A stretch of 64,000 nucleotides of DNA from Virgibacillus_F sp049310925. Its GTDB lineage: Bacteria; Bacillota; Bacilli; Bacillales; Amphibacillaceae. This document shows positions 62,326-64,000 of this stretch, piece after piece. Position 1 is the stretch's first letter, and each line of letters begins with the position of its first letter. The notes beneath the pieces were generated by a model. It made no database searches. It worked only from the letters and a program-made list of their open reading frames with translations, and was not told the origin of the DNA. The DNA lies in contig NZ_JBMERP010000013.1 in assembly GCF_049310925.1 (NCBI RefSeq), positions 1-64,000 of the forward strand, given 5' to 3'. Made by a program: the position numbers and the translations under genes.

Positions 62326-63390
62326 TTAAAACTCCTTTTCGATTTTATTTAGTATTTCTTTGAAAACCTCTTTACGGAAGGAATTTATATTCTTAGGTGT
62401 CTCTACATGTAATCGATTTGTTAAAAGCCCAACAACTAAATTTCTTTTTGGATCTAGCCATAAGGCTGTTCCAGTGAATCCTGTGTGTCCAAATCCTTCT
62501 GGGTAAATATCAGATGACTCCCAACCCAATCCTCGGTTCTCTATCTGAGGTTTTAGCGATTCTTGGATTAATACTTTAGAAATTAATTCTTCCCCTAAAT
62601 TAATCCCTCCCTTCAAATATAATTCACCCAATGTTACTAAGTCTTCTACATTAGAAAACAAACCTGCATGACCGGATTCTCCTCCAAAAAAATAAAAGGC
62701 ATTACCATCATTAACTTCACCAGAGATATTTTCATATCGCCAGTTATTAAAACTAAAATTTCCTTCCTTACACATATTTGTCTCAATTCTGTTGCCTTGT
62801 TCTGTGGCAGCAATGTTCCCGTTATTTACCGGGTTATATGTGAGCGTTTTTAATTTCAACGGAAATGCAAGATTTTCATTTATTATTGTTTGTAAACTTG
62901 TATTAAAATAATTTTTTATAACTTCTCCCAGTAGAATAAAGTTTAAATCACTATACACAACTCTATCCGTTAAGTTATGAGTTAATTCTATATTGTTCAA
63001 GATATAAAACAAATTGTCCCCTGGTAAATGAGAGTAGAATGGATGCCATGCTTTTAGACTGCTACTATGTGTTAGCAATTGCTTTATTGTGATAGGTGAT
63101 AAAATCTCATTTGTAGACACATTGGGTAGACACTCACCTAAACGTGTAGAGAGTGATAAGAGATTCTTAGTCACCATTTGCAAAACGACAGTTGTTGTTA
63201 CAACTTTTGTAAGACTTGCAATATCAAAAACAGTATCGAGCTCGCAAAGGATATTTTTATCTCTGTTCAATTTACCGTATGCTTTATGAAATAGTTTTTC
63301 GCCATTTTGTGAAACATAGCAAACGCCACCTGGAAAATAGTCATCTTTAATATATTTATCAAAAATTGAATCAATTTTTTTAAAGGACAC
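62326..63390 (-). CDS. Serine hydrolase, beta-lactamase / class C family
   Basis: 354 residues from GTG 63390, 9 bases after TTGGAG; GTG 63399 is also possible. The SxxK motif is in DIASLTKVVTTTV, the YxN-like motif is YSDLNFI, and the third box lies in GHTGFTGTALWLDP. No signal peptide is obvious. Members of this family accompany MurNAc catabolic genes (for example AmiE/YbbE in Bacillus subtilis) and may trim peptides from muropeptides. It is placed right after the regulator and overlaps the ribosome binding site of the binding-protein gene. Confidence 0.85.
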   Translation of the reverse strand: MSFKKIDSIFDKYIKDDYFPGGVCYVSQNGEKLFHKAYGKLNRDKNILCELDTVFDIASLTKVVTTTVVLQMVTKNLLSLSTRLGECLPNVSTNEILSPITIKQLLTHSSSLKAWHPFYSHLPGDNLFYILNNIELTHNLTDRVVYSDLNFILLGEVIKNYFNTSLQTIINENLAFPLKLKTLTYNPVNNGNIAATEQGNRIETNMCKEGNFSFNNWRYENISGEVNDGNAFYFFGGESGHAGLFSNVEDLVTLGELYLKGGINLGEELISKVLIQESLKPQIENRGLGWESSDIYPEGFGHTGFTGTALWLDPKRNLVVGLLTNRLHVETPKNINSFRKEVFKEILNKIEKEF

Positions 63391-63411
63391 TTGTAGCACA
63401 CTCCAATACTA

Positions 63412-63999
63412 TTATCTACTTTGGATGACGTCTCGTGTTTTATCTAAGAAATCCACTGACTGTTCGAAATTAAGGGAAGCTAACCCAGTAAACAAAATAT
63501 CAATAATATTTAGTTGGGCTATTCTAGATGCTGTAGCTGCACTCCTTATACTGTTCTCTAGTGGAGAGGCGTATAAGTTTATGTTAGATAACTTTTGAAC
63601 TGTATTAAACCCGTAACCAGTTAATGAGATAATACTAGCCTGTTTTTGTTTTGCTATATTTACAGTATCTATGATTTCTTTAGTTTTACCCGAATAGGAA
63701 ATAGCGACCACAACATCTTTTGAATCAAGGTGAACGGCAGAAGTAAGTTGTGTGTGACTATCAGTAAGTGCCTCACACCACTTATTTATTCGTCTGCACT
63801 TTTGCTCAAAGTCTAAAGCAACTATTGCTGATGCGCCCACCCCTATTACTATTATTTTTCTTGCACTGTCCAAAAGTTTTATAGCATTGCTAAATTCATT
63901 TTCATCAATTAATGGAAGAGTACTCTTAATCGAACGGCAATTATTATTTGAAACAAATTTAATTATTTCTGCTAAGCTTGCCCCAGCTGAAATATCCTC
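63412..63999 (-). CDS. murR: MurR/RpiR family regulator, N-terminus beyond the window
   Basis: The minus-strand frame is open from the window edge to the stop at 63412, giving about 195 residues. ISAGASLAEIIKFVSNN is the end of the HTH/linker region. The SIS sugar-phosphate domain follows with KIIVIGVGASAIVALDFEQK and VVAISYSGKTKEIIDTVNIA. The HTH domain itself is cut off by the window edge. It is expected to repress the MurNAc operon and to sense MurNAc-6-P; this is inferred from family and position. An internal ATG at 63873 is not the true start. Confidence 0.85.
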   Translation of the reverse strand, partial: EDISAGASLAEIIKFVSNNNCRSIKSTLPLIDENEFSNAIKLLDSARKIIVIGVGASAIVALDFEQKCRRINKWCEALTDSHTQLTSAVHLDSKDVVVAISYSGKTKEIIDTVNIAKQKQASIISLTGYGFNTVQKLSNINLYASPLENSIRSAATASRIAQLNIIDILFTGLASLNFEQSVDFLDKTRDVIQSR

Positions 64000-64000
64000 G

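Overview
The window is an AT-rich chromosomal segment of a low-GC Gram-positive bacterium, most likely a Bacillaceae member of the Oceanobacillus / Virgibacillus / Lentibacillus type. That placement is inference. It rests on strong AGGAGG-type ribosome binding sites with frequent GTG and TTG starts, YkuK and YdcZ family proteins, Gram-positive lipoproteins, and the intergenic repeat families. No rRNA, tRNA, CRISPR array, intact transposase or prophage was seen.

Layout. (1) 1-2.2 kb: a ykuK-like gene, a small membrane protein and a frameshifted relic. (2) 2.2-18.6 kb: a long plus-strand catabolic regulon behind a consensus promoter. It holds an SDR oxidoreductase, a ketopantoate-reductase-like enzyme, a GntR/FCD regulator, a complete dipeptide-type ABC importer, and then an aspartoacylase-like enzyme, an amidase, an M20 peptidase, a creatininase-family enzyme, a DUF885 metallopeptidase-like protein, an M28 aminopeptidase and a second SDR. 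The substrate looks like an amide- or peptide-bonded compound but cannot be named. (3) 18.6-27.4 kb: an accessory zone with a lipoprotein, a cytochrome b / molybdopterin fusion protein, a KduD-like SDR, an RDD membrane protein and a pair of paralogous small proteins. The zone is threaded with duplicated and decaying copies of the small-protein pair and of the RDD locus. (4) 27.4-33.2 kb: a TetR regulator divergent from an MMPL transporter with a secreted heptad-repeat partner, the latter two separated by a long dyad repeat. (5) 33.2-44.7 kb: a nuclease/FeS-helicase fusion, cell-surface proteins, class I aldolase, a NERD protein, a sigma factor, threonine dehydratase and a large Ig-like surface protein. 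(6) 45-47.1 kb: a TPR / two-TM / PP2C phosphatase module whose first gene looks split by a one-base slip. (7) 47.5-53.9 kb: a lipoprotein, a broken amino-acid ABC locus fused to a broken EAL gene, two IRG-like GTPases, and an ArsR-controlled pair of YdcZ transporters with two matching operators. (8) 54.5-64 kb: a minus-strand muropeptide / MurNAc salvage operon (RpiR-type regulator running off the right edge, serine hydrolase, peptide ABC importer, AnmK, MurQ).

The two nutrient operons share an architecture: regulator, lipoprotein binding protein with a 3' stem-loop, two permeases, two ATPases, then cytoplasmic enzymes. Both point to scavenging of peptide-like or cell-wall-derived material. 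The best candidates for something undescribed are the 2-18 kb hydrolase regulon, the small-protein pair with its related repeats, the TPR-TM-PP2C module and the tandem GTPases. Intergenic hairpins were read by eye and not folded computationally. Transmembrane and coiled-coil calls are also by eye.
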